Notes: generated by a model from the sequence alone, not told the origin. A DNA stretch of 64,000 nt from Corynebacterium sp. p3-SID1241 (GCA_025144025.1 JALXWS010000007.1:1-64000), one strand, 5' to 3'; counted from the first letter of the stretch, positions 49,456 to 58,367 are shown. Made by a program: numbers and translations.

Positions 49456-51218
49456 TCGCGGAGTTCCTCGACTCACTACTCAGCCACGGCTACCTGCAAA
49501 AAGCGCTGATCACCTCGGTGATCGTGGGCGTGGCCTGCGGCATCGTCGGCAGCTTCATCGTGCTGCGCGGCATGGCCCTGATCGGCGACGCCATCTCGCA
49601 CGCCGTACTACCGGGGGTCGCGGCCTCCTACCTGCTCGGCACGAACCTCTTCCTCGGGGCGGTGGTCGCGGGTCTACTCGCCACACTGGCGATCGGGCTG
49701 ATCAGCGAACGCTCCACTGTGAAGAACGATTCGGCGATCGGCATCGTCTTTTCCACCTTCTTCGCGATCGGCGTGCTGCTCATGGCGAAAGCGCAGACGG
49801 CGACGGATCTGACGGAGATCCTCTTCGGCAACGTCCTGACCGTTCAGGACGCCGACCGCAACCTCTCGATCGGTATTGCCGCTGCCGTGCTGATTCTCAC
49901 GCTGGTCTTTTACAAGGAGCTCAAGCTCAGCACCTTCGACCCCGTCATGGCGCAGTCGGCTGGCGTGCCCGTGCGGGCAATCCACTACGGGCTGATGGTG
50001 GTGCTCACGCTGGTGACGGTCATTTCCCTGCAGACGGTGGGCGTGATCCTGGTGGTCTCCCTGCTGATTACTCCGGCGTCGGCGGCGTACCTGCTGACGA
50101 ACCGGCTGGGAGTGATGATCGGGCTTTCAGTGGCGATCTCGGCGCTCAGCTCCGTAGTGGGGCTGTTCCTGAGCTATAGCTACAACGTGTCCTCCGGCGT
50201 GACGATCGTGCTGACCGCCAGCGCGCTGTTCCTGCTGGCTTTCCTCTTCGCGCCAGGCAAGGGACTGATTGCTCGCTCGCTGGGCAATAAGCCACTGGCC
50301 GCGCTGTTGGCCCTCCTGGTGGGCGGTGCCCTCGTGTTCGGGGCCGTGACCTTCTCGACGGAGGAGAAGGCAGACGGTGAGCAGCTGAACGTCGTCACCA
50401 CCTTCACGCTGCTGGCGGACCTGGTGGAGGAGATCGGCGGCGAGGCGGTGGACGTCCATAACCTCGTGCCGACCGGCACGGACCCGCACGACTACGACCC
50501 CCTGCCCGCGGACCTGGATGCGACGAGCGACGCCGACCTGCTGTTCTACAACGGGCTGAACCTCGAGGGCGGTGAGCACGGCTGGCTCGCGAAACTGAAA
50601 AACACCGCGGGCCTGGACGATTCCCAGATGGTCGAGGCCACCAAGGGCGTGGAACCGAAGTACCTCAAGGACGAAAAGGGCAATCAGGAGATCAACCCGC
50701 ACGCCTTCCTGGACCCGACCGTCGGCATCGCGATGGCCGAGAACGTGACCGCGGCGCTGGCCGAGGCCCTGCCCGAGCGTGCCGAGCACATCGAGGAGAA
50801 GGGGGCGGAGTACAAGGCCATGCTGGAGAGCATCGACGCCGACTACCGCGAGCAGATCGGTGCGCTGCCGAAGGAGGATCGTGTGCTCGTGGCCAGTGAA
50901 CATGCCTTCCAATACATGGTCGACACCTACGGCATGGAGCAGCTGTATATCTGGCAGATCGACACGGATGAAAACGGCTCCCCCGCGCAGATCGGACACC
51001 TCGTGCGCCAGCTGAAGGACAAGCGCCCGAAGCACCTGTTCGTGGAGTCGAACGTGGATACGCGCCCCATGAAGACCGTCTCGAAGGAGGCCGGGATTCC
51101 GATCTTCGACGAGCCACTGCACTCCGATGAGCTCGGCAAGCCGGGCACGGTCGCGGGAACCTACGAGGATTTCCTGCGCAGCAACTTGAAGACCATGATC
51201 GCGGGGCTGAAGCGCTAA
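49452..51218 (+). CDS. Fused ABC-3 permease and manganese-type solute-binding protein
   Basis: A 588-residue fusion. Residues about 1-275 are an ABC-3 family permease with eight helices (GSFIVLRGMALIGDAISHAV is typical). A further helix (about 280-303) leads into a solute-binding protein from about 312 to 588. The latter resembles PsaA/MntA: DPHDYDP and NPHAFLDP supply ligand histidines, YIWQIDTDENGSPAQI and FVESNVDTRPMKTVS match the Mn group. Ligands are typically two His, one Glu, one Asp. The binding protein is therefore tethered to the membrane and needs no lipoprotein signal. Mn(II) is the likely substrate; Fe or Zn is possible. Confidence 0.88.
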   Translation: MIAEFLDSLLSHGYLQKALITSVIVGVACGIVGSFIVLRGMALIGDAISHAVLPGVAASYLLGTNLFLGAVVAGLLATLAIGLISERSTVKNDSAIGIVFSTFFAIGVLLMAKAQTATDLTEILFGNVLTVQDADRNLSIGIAAAVLILTLVFYKELKLSTFDPVMAQSAGVPVRAIHYGLMVVLTLVTVISLQTVGVILVVSLLITPASAAYLLTNRLGVMIGLSVAISALSSVVGLFLSYSYNVSSGVTIVLTASALFLLAFLFAPGKGLIARSLGNKPLAALLALLVGGALVFGAVTFSTEEKADGEQLNVVTTFTLLADLVEEIGGEAVDVHNLVPTGTDPHDYDPLPADLDATSDADLLFYNGLNLEGGEHGWLAKLKNTAGLDDSQMVEATKGVEPKYLKDEKGNQEINPHAFLDPTVGIAMAENVTAALAEALPERAEHIEEKGAEYKAMLESIDADYREQIGALPKEDRVLVASEHAFQYMVDTYGMEQLYIWQIDTDENGSPAQIGHLVRQLKDKRPKHLFVESNVDTRPMKTVSKEAGIPIFDEPLHSDELGKPGTVAGTYEDFLRSNLKTMIAGLKR

Positions 51219-51266
51219 AACGCGAATGCTCGAGGCCCACATGCGTTGGGCTTCCCCGGTCGCATT

Positions 51267-51509
51267 CCCGTTACCTTGTGAGTGTCCCCGATAATGGGGA
51301 TAGTCGCTGGTCCCGGTATGGCTTACCTGCCCTGTAGTTTCCATAATCCGGGGGGTGTTGCCGCCGGGTGCCAGGACTTTCGATGACAGCTGATAGGGAC
51401 ACGGCCAGTTTTAAACTAGGTCTCTTTGTAACGTGGGTGCTTGCAACGAAGGTCATGACACCAGCGACTGGAACAACGCCATACCCATCTCGTTTTCTAG
51501 GAGCTCATC
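51267..51509 (+). ncRNA. Candidate bridge RNA in the IS110 left end (copy 2)
   Basis: This is the same 243-base non-coding left end as at 46994. The guide-like ATAGGGACAC recurs at 51394-51403 and matches the right end at 52831-52840. The identical guide in both copies would direct both to the same kind of target. Confidence 0.48.
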
Positions 51510-52721
51510 ATGTCTCCGGAGCATTCCATCGACATATTCCTTGGGTTAGACGTCGGCAAATCTGAACACCACGCCTGCGCCTTAGACCGTGATGGCAACA
51601 AGGTCTTCGACAAACCGTTGCCTCAACTCGAATCCGAACTAGCAGGCGTTTTTCACCAGCTTCAGAAGCTTGGCACCGTGCTCGTGATCGTCGACCAACC
51701 CAACACCATCGGCGCACTACCGATTGCTGTAGCCCGGGACTGCGGTTGCGAAGTCGGATACCTGCCAGGTCTTGCGATGCGCAAAGCTGCAGATCTCTAT
51801 CCGGGACGTGCAAAAACAGACAAACGCGACGCATTCATCATCGCCGACACCGCCCGCACAATGCCCCACACGCTACGTGCCGTCGACCGCAATGATGAGG
51901 TACTCTCCGCCCTAAAGATGCTGTCCGGCTTCGATGATGACATCGCCCGCGATTGCACTCGCACTGTCAATCGGCTTCGCAGTGTCCTCACCCAGATCTA
52001 CCCCAGCCTGGAACGAGTTTTTGCTGGTAGCACCCTGACTCGCACGCCGATCCTGGAATTATTGATCCATTACAAGGGACCGCAGGGGCTAAAAAGAGCC
52101 GGATACCAACGAGTGTTGAACTGGATGATCAAGCGCACACGTAAAGACCCCACCCCGCTGGTAGACGACATTTTTACAGCGCTGAAAGCTCAAACAGTCA
52201 CCGTGCCTGGAAGCGATGCCGCCGAGTTAGTAATTCCTCAACTGGCTGCAAACATCCAGGCCCTCAAAGAGCAACGAAACACCATTGCTGAGCAGGTTGA
52301 AGAGATGCTCGCTGATTTCCCTCTTTGTGAGGTCTTGATGAGTATGCCCGGAGTCGGCATCAAGACCGCAGCGCAGATCCTTCTTGCGATCGGTGATGGC
52401 TCCGACTTCGCTAGTGCTGGCCACTTAGCTGCTTATGCTGGAATAGCACCCGTGACTAGACGATCCGGTTCGTCGATCAGAGGTGAATTCCCGGCACGGT
52501 CAGGCAATAAACGACTGAAAAACGCCTTGTTCTACTCCGCATTCGCAGTTATCCGCAGCCACGAACCGTCACGGCGGTATTACGAACGCAAACGCGCTGA
52601 AGGAAAACGCCACAACGCAGCAGTCATCTGCCTGGCACGACGCCGATGCAATGTCATCTACGCGATGCTGAAAAACAAGGAGTTCTTCCGCGAAATCCCG
52701 CCACGCCCCGTCGCCGCATAA
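51510..52721 (+). CDS. IS110-family transposase/recombinase (copy 2)
   Basis: The 403-residue protein is identical to copy 1, with an intact DEDD domain and Transposase_20 domain and the same AGGAG before ATG 51510. Both copies therefore appear functional. Being downstream of the transporter in the same direction, it may also receive read-through from that operon. Confidence 0.96.
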   Translation: MSPEHSIDIFLGLDVGKSEHHACALDRDGNKVFDKPLPQLESELAGVFHQLQKLGTVLVIVDQPNTIGALPIAVARDCGCEVGYLPGLAMRKAADLYPGRAKTDKRDAFIIADTARTMPHTLRAVDRNDEVLSALKMLSGFDDDIARDCTRTVNRLRSVLTQIYPSLERVFAGSTLTRTPILELLIHYKGPQGLKRAGYQRVLNWMIKRTRKDPTPLVDDIFTALKAQTVTVPGSDAAELVIPQLAANIQALKEQRNTIAEQVEEMLADFPLCEVLMSMPGVGIKTAAQILLAIGDGSDFASAGHLAAYAGIAPVTRRSGSSIRGEFPARSGNKRLKNALFYSAFAVIRSHEPSRRYYERKRAEGKRHNAAVICLARRRCNVIYAMLKNKEFFREIPPRPVAA

Positions 52722-52866
52722 AGCCCCAAAGACGAAGCCGACCAGCACACGCTGGCCGGCTCCTAGGCACGCCTAAGAAACTACTCCCAAGACTGTGCTC
52801 GTCAACATCGGTCTGGCACTTGACAAAAACATAGGGACACCCCCCCTTCTACTCAGCCAACACAAC

Positions 52867-52906
52867 ACAAGGCCCCTTGTCGCACTTTCGCGACAAGGGG
52901 CCTTGT
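52867..52906 (-). terminator. Strong hairpin between the IS and the 84-residue gene
   Basis: A perfect 17-bp stem, left arm 52867-52883 and right arm 52890-52906, with the core CCCCTTGTCGC pairing with GCGACAAGGGG and a 6-base loop. It lies 23 bases beyond the stop of the minus-strand 84-residue gene and would terminate it. It also insulates that gene from the IS, 22 bases away. Confidence 0.75.
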
Positions 52907-52928
52907 GAGGATTTCATTCAGTGGCTAC

Positions 52929-53183
52929 TTATTGCAGCCAGTCGAAGTCGAGCAGGAAAAGTTCTGCGTCGAGCATCTCGTGTTCATCCGGTGCATGACC
53001 AGTGACGGCTTCTAGTGCCTCTGCAACGTCCTTAGTCGTAGCAGGGGTCTTATCAGCGTCAAGCAGGGTTTCTGCCACCAAAGCACGAACCGGAGCTTTC
53101 GAAACGGTGTCCAAGCCGGTGCCAGTGGTGGAGCCCTTGAACGCATCAGCGATGCCGTCCATCAAAGAACGCATCTTGTTCAT
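52929..53183 (-). CDS. Small acidic protein of unknown function with Pit-like promoter
   Basis: An 84-residue soluble, helix-rich, acidic protein (ATTKDVAEALEAVTGHAPDE, ending LLDFDWLQ). I do not recognise it. A Shine-Dalgarno-like GGAG lies 11 bases before ATG 53183. It has its own promoter with the same direct-repeat motif found upstream of the phosphate transporter gene, so it may belong to the same regulon. It is followed by a strong terminator. Confidence 0.65.
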   Translation of the reverse strand: MNKMRSLMDGIADAFKGSTTGTGLDTVSKAPVRALVAETLLDADKTPATTKDVAEALEAVTGHAPDEHEMLDAELFLLDFDWLQ

Positions 53184-53224
53184 TACTCACACTCCATGTG
53201 GCTCATCTCTGTTTGATAGGGAAG

Positions 53225-53291
53225 AATATACGCGGCACACCACCACTAAGCAACCCTTAGGTTGCTTAAAGTTAACCTTTTGTTAACTTAC
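53225..53291 (-). promoter_or_regulatory. Promoter and 11-bp-phased repeat upstream of the 84-residue gene
   Basis: On the minus strand, TTGCTT (53248-53253), 17 bases and TATATT (53225-53230) form a good promoter. Upstream at 53271-53287 lies GTTAACCTTTTGTTAAC: two GTTAAC units 11 bases apart, almost identical to the motif before pitA. AAGCAACC-CTTA-GGTTGCTT (53248-53267) is a hairpin overlapping the -35. Direct repeats with 11-bp phasing are typical of OmpR/PhoB-type response regulators. Confidence 0.55.
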
Positions 53292-53345
53292 GGAAAGTGT
53301 GCCGCGCACCACAGAAGAAGTTTTCTCCCGAGCGAACAGTGGGGC

Positions 53346-53636
53346 CTAGAGGTCACCGAACGGCGTAAAGCCGAAGTAGTGGTCCAGCGTATCGCGGGCA
53401 ATCCACATAATGGCCACGAGGATAACGACAGCCAATACGGCGTAGACGGTCCAGCCGAGCACCTTCATCTGAGTGCTTGCCGGGGTATCGCCTACGACAA
53501 CGCCGTTATCATCGCGAATAGGGTCACCAGTCATGCACCGCATGCCTAAGGAGAAAAGGAGCGGGATGCCAGCACCAAAGACCAATGCTAGGCCGGCAAC
53601 CTGAACGAGGGACTGAAAGATTTCTGCAGCGGTCAT
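53346..53636 (-). CDS. Small membrane protein associated with PiT
   Basis: A 96-residue protein with two membrane helices (about 10-32 and 58-80) separated by a loop with DPIRDDNGVVVGDTP. It begins 3 bases beyond the pitA stop, so the two are co-transcribed. Small proteins of this shape accompany pit genes in corynebacteria, and the role is unknown. Confidence 0.72.
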   Translation of the reverse strand: MTAAEIFQSLVQVAGLALVFGAGIPLLFSLGMRCMTGDPIRDDNGVVVGDTPASTQMKVLGWTVYAVLAVVILVAIMWIARDTLDHYFGFTPFGDL

Positions 53637-53639
53637 GAT

Positions 53640-54944
53640 TTAGCGCTCCTCTTGAGCAGTAGACGGCGCGGAAGCTTCCTCCGCATAAGTAGCAGCACCT
53701 GGAGCGGCACCAGCAGCGACTGGCTCCTTGCGGTCAGAACCGGCACCGGCACCCATGGAGGAATCCACGGACTCAGAATTCGGGTCCCAATCGTTATTCA
53801 CGTTAGAGGCATCCACTGGGCTCATGCGGGAACGAACGACGATGAGTCCGGCCAGGGCCAGCAACAAGACGAAATCCACAATGGCACCAGTTGCCACATT
53901 AGTGAAGGAGGAGACACCGTGTGCCAGCCACCAGGTAGCAAAGCCTACAAAAGCTGCGCACGGCAGGGTGATAAGCCAGGCGGAAACCATGCGCATTGCC
54001 ACACCCCAGCGAACCTCGGCGCCCCGCCGACCCAAGCCGGTACCCAGGATGGAACCGGTGGACACGTGAGTGGTAGACAGTGCCATACCACCGGTCGCAG
54101 AGGTGAGGATAATCGCTGCGGAGGTAGCCTCGGCGGCCATGCCCTGCGGGGACTCGATCTCCACCAGGCCTTTGCCCAGGGTGCGGATAACGCGCCAGCC
54201 GCCAGACAAGGTACCGGCCGCAATGGCGACGGCACAGGAGATAATGACCCAGGTGGGAATGCGGGCGTCGGCAACCGCATGCCCAGAAGCAACCAGCGCT
54301 AGGAAGATAACACCCATGGTCTTCTGCGCATCACCAGCGCCGTGAGCCAGGGACACCAGGCAGGCGGTGACAATCTGGCCATGGCGGAAGTGTTCATTCT
54401 TAGCCTTATTCGGAATGGTGTTGGTAACCCAGTAGATAAGGAAGGTAGCGCACGCAGATACCAACGCGGCGATAATTGGGGAGGCAACAGCCGGGATAAT
54501 AATCTTGCCGGCAATAGAGGACCACTCCACACCAGCCGAACCCATAGCGGCGAACGCAGCACCGATGAGACCGCCGAACAAAGCGTGAGAGGAACTGGAG
54601 GGCATGCCCAGCAGCCAGGTAAATAGGTTCCAAATAATGCCACCGATAAGGCCGGTGAAGACCACCATCAGCAGTGCTTGGCCGTCGGTGTCCGCGGCCG
54701 CACCGGAAAGGTCATAGGAATCAAGGTTCACAATGCCTTTTGCCACGGTCGCAGCAACGTTGACCGAAAGGAAGGCACCGACAAGGTTGAGGACTGCGGA
54801 GATTGCTACCGCAGTAAAAGGTTTCAAGGCACCAGTGGCAATGGACGTGGCCATCGCGTTGGCAGTGTCATGAAATCCGTTCGTAAAATCAAAGGCGAGA
54901 GCGGTAACCACCACAATACCGAGGATAATCAGAGTCGCTGTCAC
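53640..54944 (-). CDS. pitA: PiT-family inorganic phosphate transporter
   Basis: A 434-residue transporter from GTG 54944, with AAGGGG 8 bases upstream; ATG 54989 is an in-frame alternative (449 residues). The two PiT signatures are visible: FDFTNGFHDTANAMATSIAT near the N terminus and GAGDAQKTMGVIFLAL in the second half. About ten helices; the C-terminal 60 residues are acidic and Ala-rich. PiT takes up metal-phosphate complexes with protons. Its promoter carries the GTTAACC direct repeat. Confidence 0.92.
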   Translation of the reverse strand: MTATLIILGIVVVTALAFDFTNGFHDTANAMATSIATGALKPFTAVAISAVLNLVGAFLSVNVAATVAKGIVNLDSYDLSGAAADTDGQALLMVVFTGLIGGIIWNLFTWLLGMPSSSSHALFGGLIGAAFAAMGSAGVEWSSIAGKIIIPAVASPIIAALVSACATFLIYWVTNTIPNKAKNEHFRHGQIVTACLVSLAHGAGDAQKTMGVIFLALVASGHAVADARIPTWVIISCAVAIAAGTLSGGWRVIRTLGKGLVEIESPQGMAAEATSAAIILTSATGGMALSTTHVSTGSILGTGLGRRGAEVRWGVAMRMVSAWLITLPCAAFVGFATWWLAHGVSSFTNVATGAIVDFVLLLALAGLIVVRSRMSPVDASNVNNDWDPNSESVDSSMGAGAGSDRKEPVAAGAAPGAATYAEEASAPSTAQEER

Positions 54945-55022
54945 AGCGTTGGCCCCTTGGAAAGAAAAGATGATGAACACGATACGCATCTACGGCGCCT
55001 TGACGCGTCGCGGACGAAATGC

Positions 55023-55097
55023 ACAATACTCCTGCCAAGAACCACAGACAATTGTTTTTCTTTAACGTTTCCTTTGGTTAACCTTTAGTTAACCTAC
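55023..55097 (-). promoter_or_regulatory. pitA promoter with direct-repeat operator
   Basis: On the minus strand, TTGTCT (55046-55051), 17 bases and TATTGT (55023-55028) form a promoter. At 55077-55094 GTTAACC occurs twice with 11-base phasing and a TTTA spacer. The shared core GTTAACCTTTWGTTAAC also precedes the 84-residue gene. This suggests control by a phosphate-responsive, PhoB/PhoP-type regulator, although the corynebacterial consensus is not reproduced. The rest of the 54945-55260 gap holds the leader and the terminator of the POT gene. Confidence 0.55.
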
Positions 55098-55193
55098 CGA
55101 GGTGTGGAATCGGCTCTCCCAGTTTTCCAATGAAAGATTTCCCCAGCTAATGGCATTTAAATTCCCAGCCCCCTCGCCCAGTTTGAGTGATAA

Positions 55194-55238
55194 AAACCAC
55201 TAAGGGAGGTATGCCACCATCAAGCCGACATACCTCCC
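55194..55238 (-). terminator. Intrinsic terminator after the POT gene
   Basis: GGGAGGTATG (55204-55213) and CATACCTCCC (55229-55238) form a perfect 10-bp stem with a 15-base loop. On the minus strand it is followed by TTAGTGGTTTTTATC, a T-rich tail. Confidence 0.82.
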
Positions 55239-55260
55239 ATTTAAGGGTGTTTTACAGCAT

Positions 55261-56763
55261 CTAGCGGAAGGTGGAGAACTTCTTTACCACCCAGCGGCTC
55301 AGAACAAGCAGGATCACACCCAACACAATGGATACAACGCCAAGGGAGATAAAGAAGGCATTCTCCGCGCCTGCATCATCCGGGTTGTAGAAGCTAGCTA
55401 GAGAACCTGCCAACGACGTACCCATGGCAACCGCCATCATCCATACAGCCATCATGCGGGACGGGAATACCACCGGTGCCACCTTCGTAGCAAGTGCGTT
55501 ACCCACCGGCGACAGGAGGAGCCCCGCCATAGTGAATAGGAACAGAATGAGGATAATGACATACATCGGCGTGGAGTTCGCTGCCGCACCCGAGTACGGC
55601 AGGAAGAAGAACAAGGAGATGCCGATGACGATATTGGCTACGCCGAACTTCACTGGGGTGGACCACTGCCTATCCCCAAGCTTTGTCCACATCGTTGCAA
55701 AGACAGCAGAGAAAATGACAATGAAGATCGGGTTAATGGATTGCACCAGTGATGGCGGAACTTCCCAGCCAAAGACATGGCGATCCAATCGCACATCCGA
55801 ATAAATCGTCATCACTGTAAACTGCTGCTGGAAGATGCCGAAGAACAAAACACCGGAAATAAACATCGGAATAAAGCCCAACAGGCGGTTCTTTTCCTCG
55901 CGGGTGACCAGATTCGAGGTATACATCTGCGCCCACAGATAGATTGCTGCAGCAAGAGCAACCGCGGTAACGATATTGGACAGCCAATCCACCTGAATAG
56001 CGCCGGTGGCCAGCGCCACAACCATAACCACGATAATGGCCGCAACTACCACCCCGCCCATGAGCAGCTGCTTCGAGCTAGCCGGGTTGGGCACCTCGTG
56101 CCCCGCATCCTTAATGGTGGTTTTGCGCATAAGGGAATATTGGATCAAGCCGAGCGCCATACCAATTGCCGCGATTCCGAAGCCCCAGTGGAAGCCCTTC
56201 CAGCCCCACAGCGCAGTGGTAATTAGCGGACCAAATAGACCACCGATATTGACGCCCATATAGAAGATGGAGAAGCCACCATCGCGACGCGGGTCATCGC
56301 GGGTGTACATGGAGCCGAGCACGACCTGGGCAGTGGTCTTAACGCCGCCAGAGCCGACAGCAATCAGGACTAGGCCGATGGCCAGTCCAGTTACCGCAGG
56401 GATAAATGCCAGGGCGAGGTGGCCGACCATGACCAGAACGGCCGAATAGAACAGCGTGCGCTCGGCCCCCAAAACACGGTCAGCGACAAGAGAAGCTAAC
56501 AAGCAGGCCATGTACACCAAGCCGCCGTAGGCACCCACGATCGACGTAGCATCAGCCCGATCCAAGCCAAGTCCACCATCAGTGGTGGCGTAGTACATAT
56601 ACAGCAAGACAAGTGCTTGCATGCCGTAGAAGCTAAAGCGCTCCCACATTTCCACGCCAAAGAGATTGGCCAAGCCCCAAGGGTGGCCAAAGAATGTGCG
56701 TTCGCCGCTCTGCGGGGTGGGCGCGGCGGCCTGTGCTGCCACGTCAGATGTGTGTTTCTCCAT
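55261..56763 (-). CDS. POT/PTR2 family proton-coupled peptide transporter
   Basis: A 500-residue transporter of the major facilitator superfamily. The proton-coupling motif ExxERFxYY appears as EMWERFSFYGMQAL (about residues 38-51). The PTR2 signature FSIFYMGVNIGGLFGPL lies near residue 165. About fourteen helices. It imports di- and tripeptides with protons. It stands alone between a terminator and an AT-rich promoter region. Confidence 0.93.
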   Translation of the reverse strand: MEKHTSDVAAQAAAPTPQSGERTFFGHPWGLANLFGVEMWERFSFYGMQALVLLYMYYATTDGGLGLDRADATSIVGAYGGLVYMACLLASLVADRVLGAERTLFYSAVLVMVGHLALAFIPAVTGLAIGLVLIAVGSGGVKTTAQVVLGSMYTRDDPRRDGGFSIFYMGVNIGGLFGPLITTALWGWKGFHWGFGIAAIGMALGLIQYSLMRKTTIKDAGHEVPNPASSKQLLMGGVVVAAIIVVMVVALATGAIQVDWLSNIVTAVALAAAIYLWAQMYTSNLVTREEKNRLLGFIPMFISGVLFFGIFQQQFTVMTIYSDVRLDRHVFGWEVPPSLVQSINPIFIVIFSAVFATMWTKLGDRQWSTPVKFGVANIVIGISLFFFLPYSGAAANSTPMYVIILILFLFTMAGLLLSPVGNALATKVAPVVFPSRMMAVWMMAVAMGTSLAGSLASFYNPDDAGAENAFFISLGVVSIVLGVILLVLSRWVVKKFSTFR

Positions 56764-56919
56764 AAGATTATCTGACCATTCGGAGTTCTAAATCACAAAT
56801 CCGACGCTATAGGTTTAGTGTCGCACGATAGAAATAAACCTAACGACCTGCAGAAATTTCTCTTCGAGCTTCACCCCATTCGGATGCAGGGAGAAAGCCC
56901 TCCAAGCAGCAGAAAACGC

Positions 56920-56965
56920 AAAGGGCCCTGCCCGCAGCTCAAGTTTGGCTGCAGGGCAGGGCTTT
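56920..56965 (-). terminator. Terminator hairpin after clpP2
   Basis: CCCTGCCCGCAGC (56926-56938) pairs with GCTGCAGGGCAGGG (56949-56961) around one bulged A. The minus-strand continuation TTTGCGTTTTC is T-rich. It ends the clpP1-clpP2 transcript, 21 bases from the clpP2 stop. Confidence 0.82.
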
Positions 56966-56985
56966 ATGGGACGTTCTATCCCGTC

Positions 56986-57609
56986 CTAAGCGTTGAGTTT
57001 GCGGTACCCAAAGACCGTATCGATGATGCCGTATTCAACGGCTTCCTCAGCAGTCAGAATCTTATCGCGATCGGTATCGATGCGGATCTGCTCTGCGGTA
57101 CGGCCGGTGTGCTCCGACAACGTAGTCTCCATCAGCTTGCGCATACGCTCAATCTCAGCGGCCTGAATCTCCAAGTCAGAAACCTGGCCCTGAGTGCCTT
57201 GGGTTGCTGGCTGGTGGATGAGCACACGGGAGTTAGGCAGCGCTGCGCGCTTGCCCGGTGCACCCGCAGCCAAAAGCACGGCTGCTGCAGAAGCGGCCTG
57301 ACCCAAGCACACGGTCTGAACGTCAGGACGCACGTAGCGCATGGTGTCATAGATAGCCATCAACGCGGTAAAAGAACCACCCGGCGAATTGATGTACATG
57401 GTGATATCGCGGTCCGGATCCTGGCTTTCTAGGACCAGCAGCTGCGCCATGATGTCATTAGCAGAGGTGTCATCCACCTGGGTGCCCAAGAAGATGATGC
57501 GCTCTTCAAAGAGCTTGGAATATGGGTTGGTTTCCTTGGTGCCCTGTGCGGACTGCTCAATGAAGGACGGCAGAACGTAGCGGGAATTTGGCATCTGAGG
57601 TTGATTCAT
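56986..57609 (-). CDS. clpP2: ATP-dependent Clp protease proteolytic subunit ClpP2
   Basis: A 207-residue serine protease with the catalytic triad Ser107 (CLGQAASAAA), His132 (VLIHQP) and Asp182 (DTDRDKIL). Actinobacteria carry two different ClpP subunits that assemble as a mixed tetradecamer and are usually essential. This second gene begins 20 bases after clpP1. It serves ClpX and ClpC. Confidence 0.95.
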   Translation of the reverse strand: MNQPQMPNSRYVLPSFIEQSAQGTKETNPYSKLFEERIIFLGTQVDDTSANDIMAQLLVLESQDPDRDITMYINSPGGSFTALMAIYDTMRYVRPDVQTVCLGQAASAAAVLLAAGAPGKRAALPNSRVLIHQPATQGTQGQVSDLEIQAAEIERMRKLMETTLSEHTGRTAEQIRIDTDRDKILTAEEAVEYGIIDTVFGYRKLNA

Positions 57610-57629
57610 AGTGATTTTCTCCTTATTCC

Positions 57630-58229
57630 CTAGTTGCTCAGAGGGCCGTTAACGGACTCGATGACGTGGTCAACAATGCCGTATTCTTTAGCCTGCTGTG
57701 CAGTCATCCAACGGTCACGGTCAGAGTCCTTAGTGATCTGCTCAAAGGTCTGGCCAGTGTGCTCCGCAATAAGCTCGGCCATCTCACGCTTTGTTTGTGC
57801 AAACTGCTCAGCCTGGATAGCGATGTCTGCAGCAGTACCGCCAACACCAGCAGAAGGCTGGTGCATCATAATGCGTGCGTGCGGCAGTGCGAAGCGCTTG
57901 CCTTTAGTTCCGCCGGAAAGCAGGAACTGACCCATGGAAGCTGCCAAGCCCATGCCATAGGTAGCGATATCGCAAGGCGAGTACTTCATGGTGTCGTAGA
58001 TGGCCATGCCGGCCGTAACTGAGCCACCCGGGGAGTTGATGTAGAGCGAAATGTCGCGAGTGGGGTCCTCGGCGGACAGCAGGAGGATCTGGGCGCACAG
58101 CTTGTTCGCAATCTCATCATCGACCTGGGTTCCCAGGAAGATAATGCGCTCGCGCAACAGGCGCTCGTACACGCTATCGCTCAGATTCATACCCGTAGAC
58201 GACGAGTTCATTGAAATCTTCTCAGACAT
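57630..58229 (-). CDS. clpP1: ATP-dependent Clp protease proteolytic subunit ClpP1
   Basis: 199 residues from ATG 58229 ([10 protein letters not shown]), with GGAG 8 bases upstream. The catalytic triad is Ser98 ([11 protein letters not shown]), His123 (MMHQP) and Asp172. A longer frame to 58361 adds unconserved residues. It is the first gene of the clpP1-clpP2 operon. The upstream gap (58230-58367) is shared with the divergent MntR-like gene. Confidence 0.95.
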   Translation of the reverse strand: MSEKISMNSSSTGMNLSDSVYERLLRERIIFLGTQVDDEIANKLCAQILLLSAEDPTRDISLYINSPGGSVTAGMAIYDTMKYSPCDIATYGMGLAASMGQFLLSGGTKGKRFALPHARIMMHQPSAGVGGTAADIAIQAEQFAQTKREMAELIAEHTGQTFEQITKDSDRDRWMTAQQAKEYGIVDHVIESVNGPLSN

Positions 58230-58367
58230 TAGTGGTTCTCCTTCAAGTGAAGAATGCTTTAACTGGCCCCACCTTACCGGCATTCCTCTCAAACTTGGCC
58301 TCTGTTCGCTATGAGCGTTGGGCCACAGCCCCAAAGGCGCACACGGAAGCTGGGTTAACATTTACTC
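58230..58367. promoter_or_regulatory. Divergent clpP1 / mntR-like promoter region
   Basis: 138 bases between divergent starts. TAACAT at 58356-58361 lies only 6 bases before ATG 58368, with no Shine-Dalgarno, so the regulator mRNA may be leaderless. No clear ClgR operator (for clpP) could be identified by eye. Confidence 0.4.

Larger units (their letters stand above)
46994..52845 (+). mobile_element. Composite-transposon-like structure: two IS110 copies flanking a metal ABC transporter
   Basis: Two 1579-bp copies of one IS110-family element, in the same orientation and offset by 4273 bases, flank a 2.7-kb segment with two transporter genes. The repeats match from CCCGTTACC to GGGACACCCCCC in every stretch compared, including the full transposase. 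The internal segment has strongly GC-ending codons unlike its neighbours. This suggests recent acquisition, or at least recent duplication of the IS. Recombination between the direct repeats would delete the transporter and leave one IS. Confidence 0.75.
51267..52845 (+). mobile_element. IS110-family insertion sequence, right copy
   Basis: The second 1579-bp copy, in the same orientation as the first. The left flank is GGTCGCATT and the right flank is CTTCTACT. The encoded protein and the shadow frames are the same as in copy 1, so the copies are at or near 100 per cent identity. If the composite moved as a unit, the empty site would join GCCGACG, a short C run and CTTCTACT. Confidence 0.88.

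Noticed and set aside
46994..52845. Terminal inverted repeats or target-site duplications of the IS copies
   Set aside because: None found by eye beyond a 7-base subterminal match. This fits IS110, which usually has neither.
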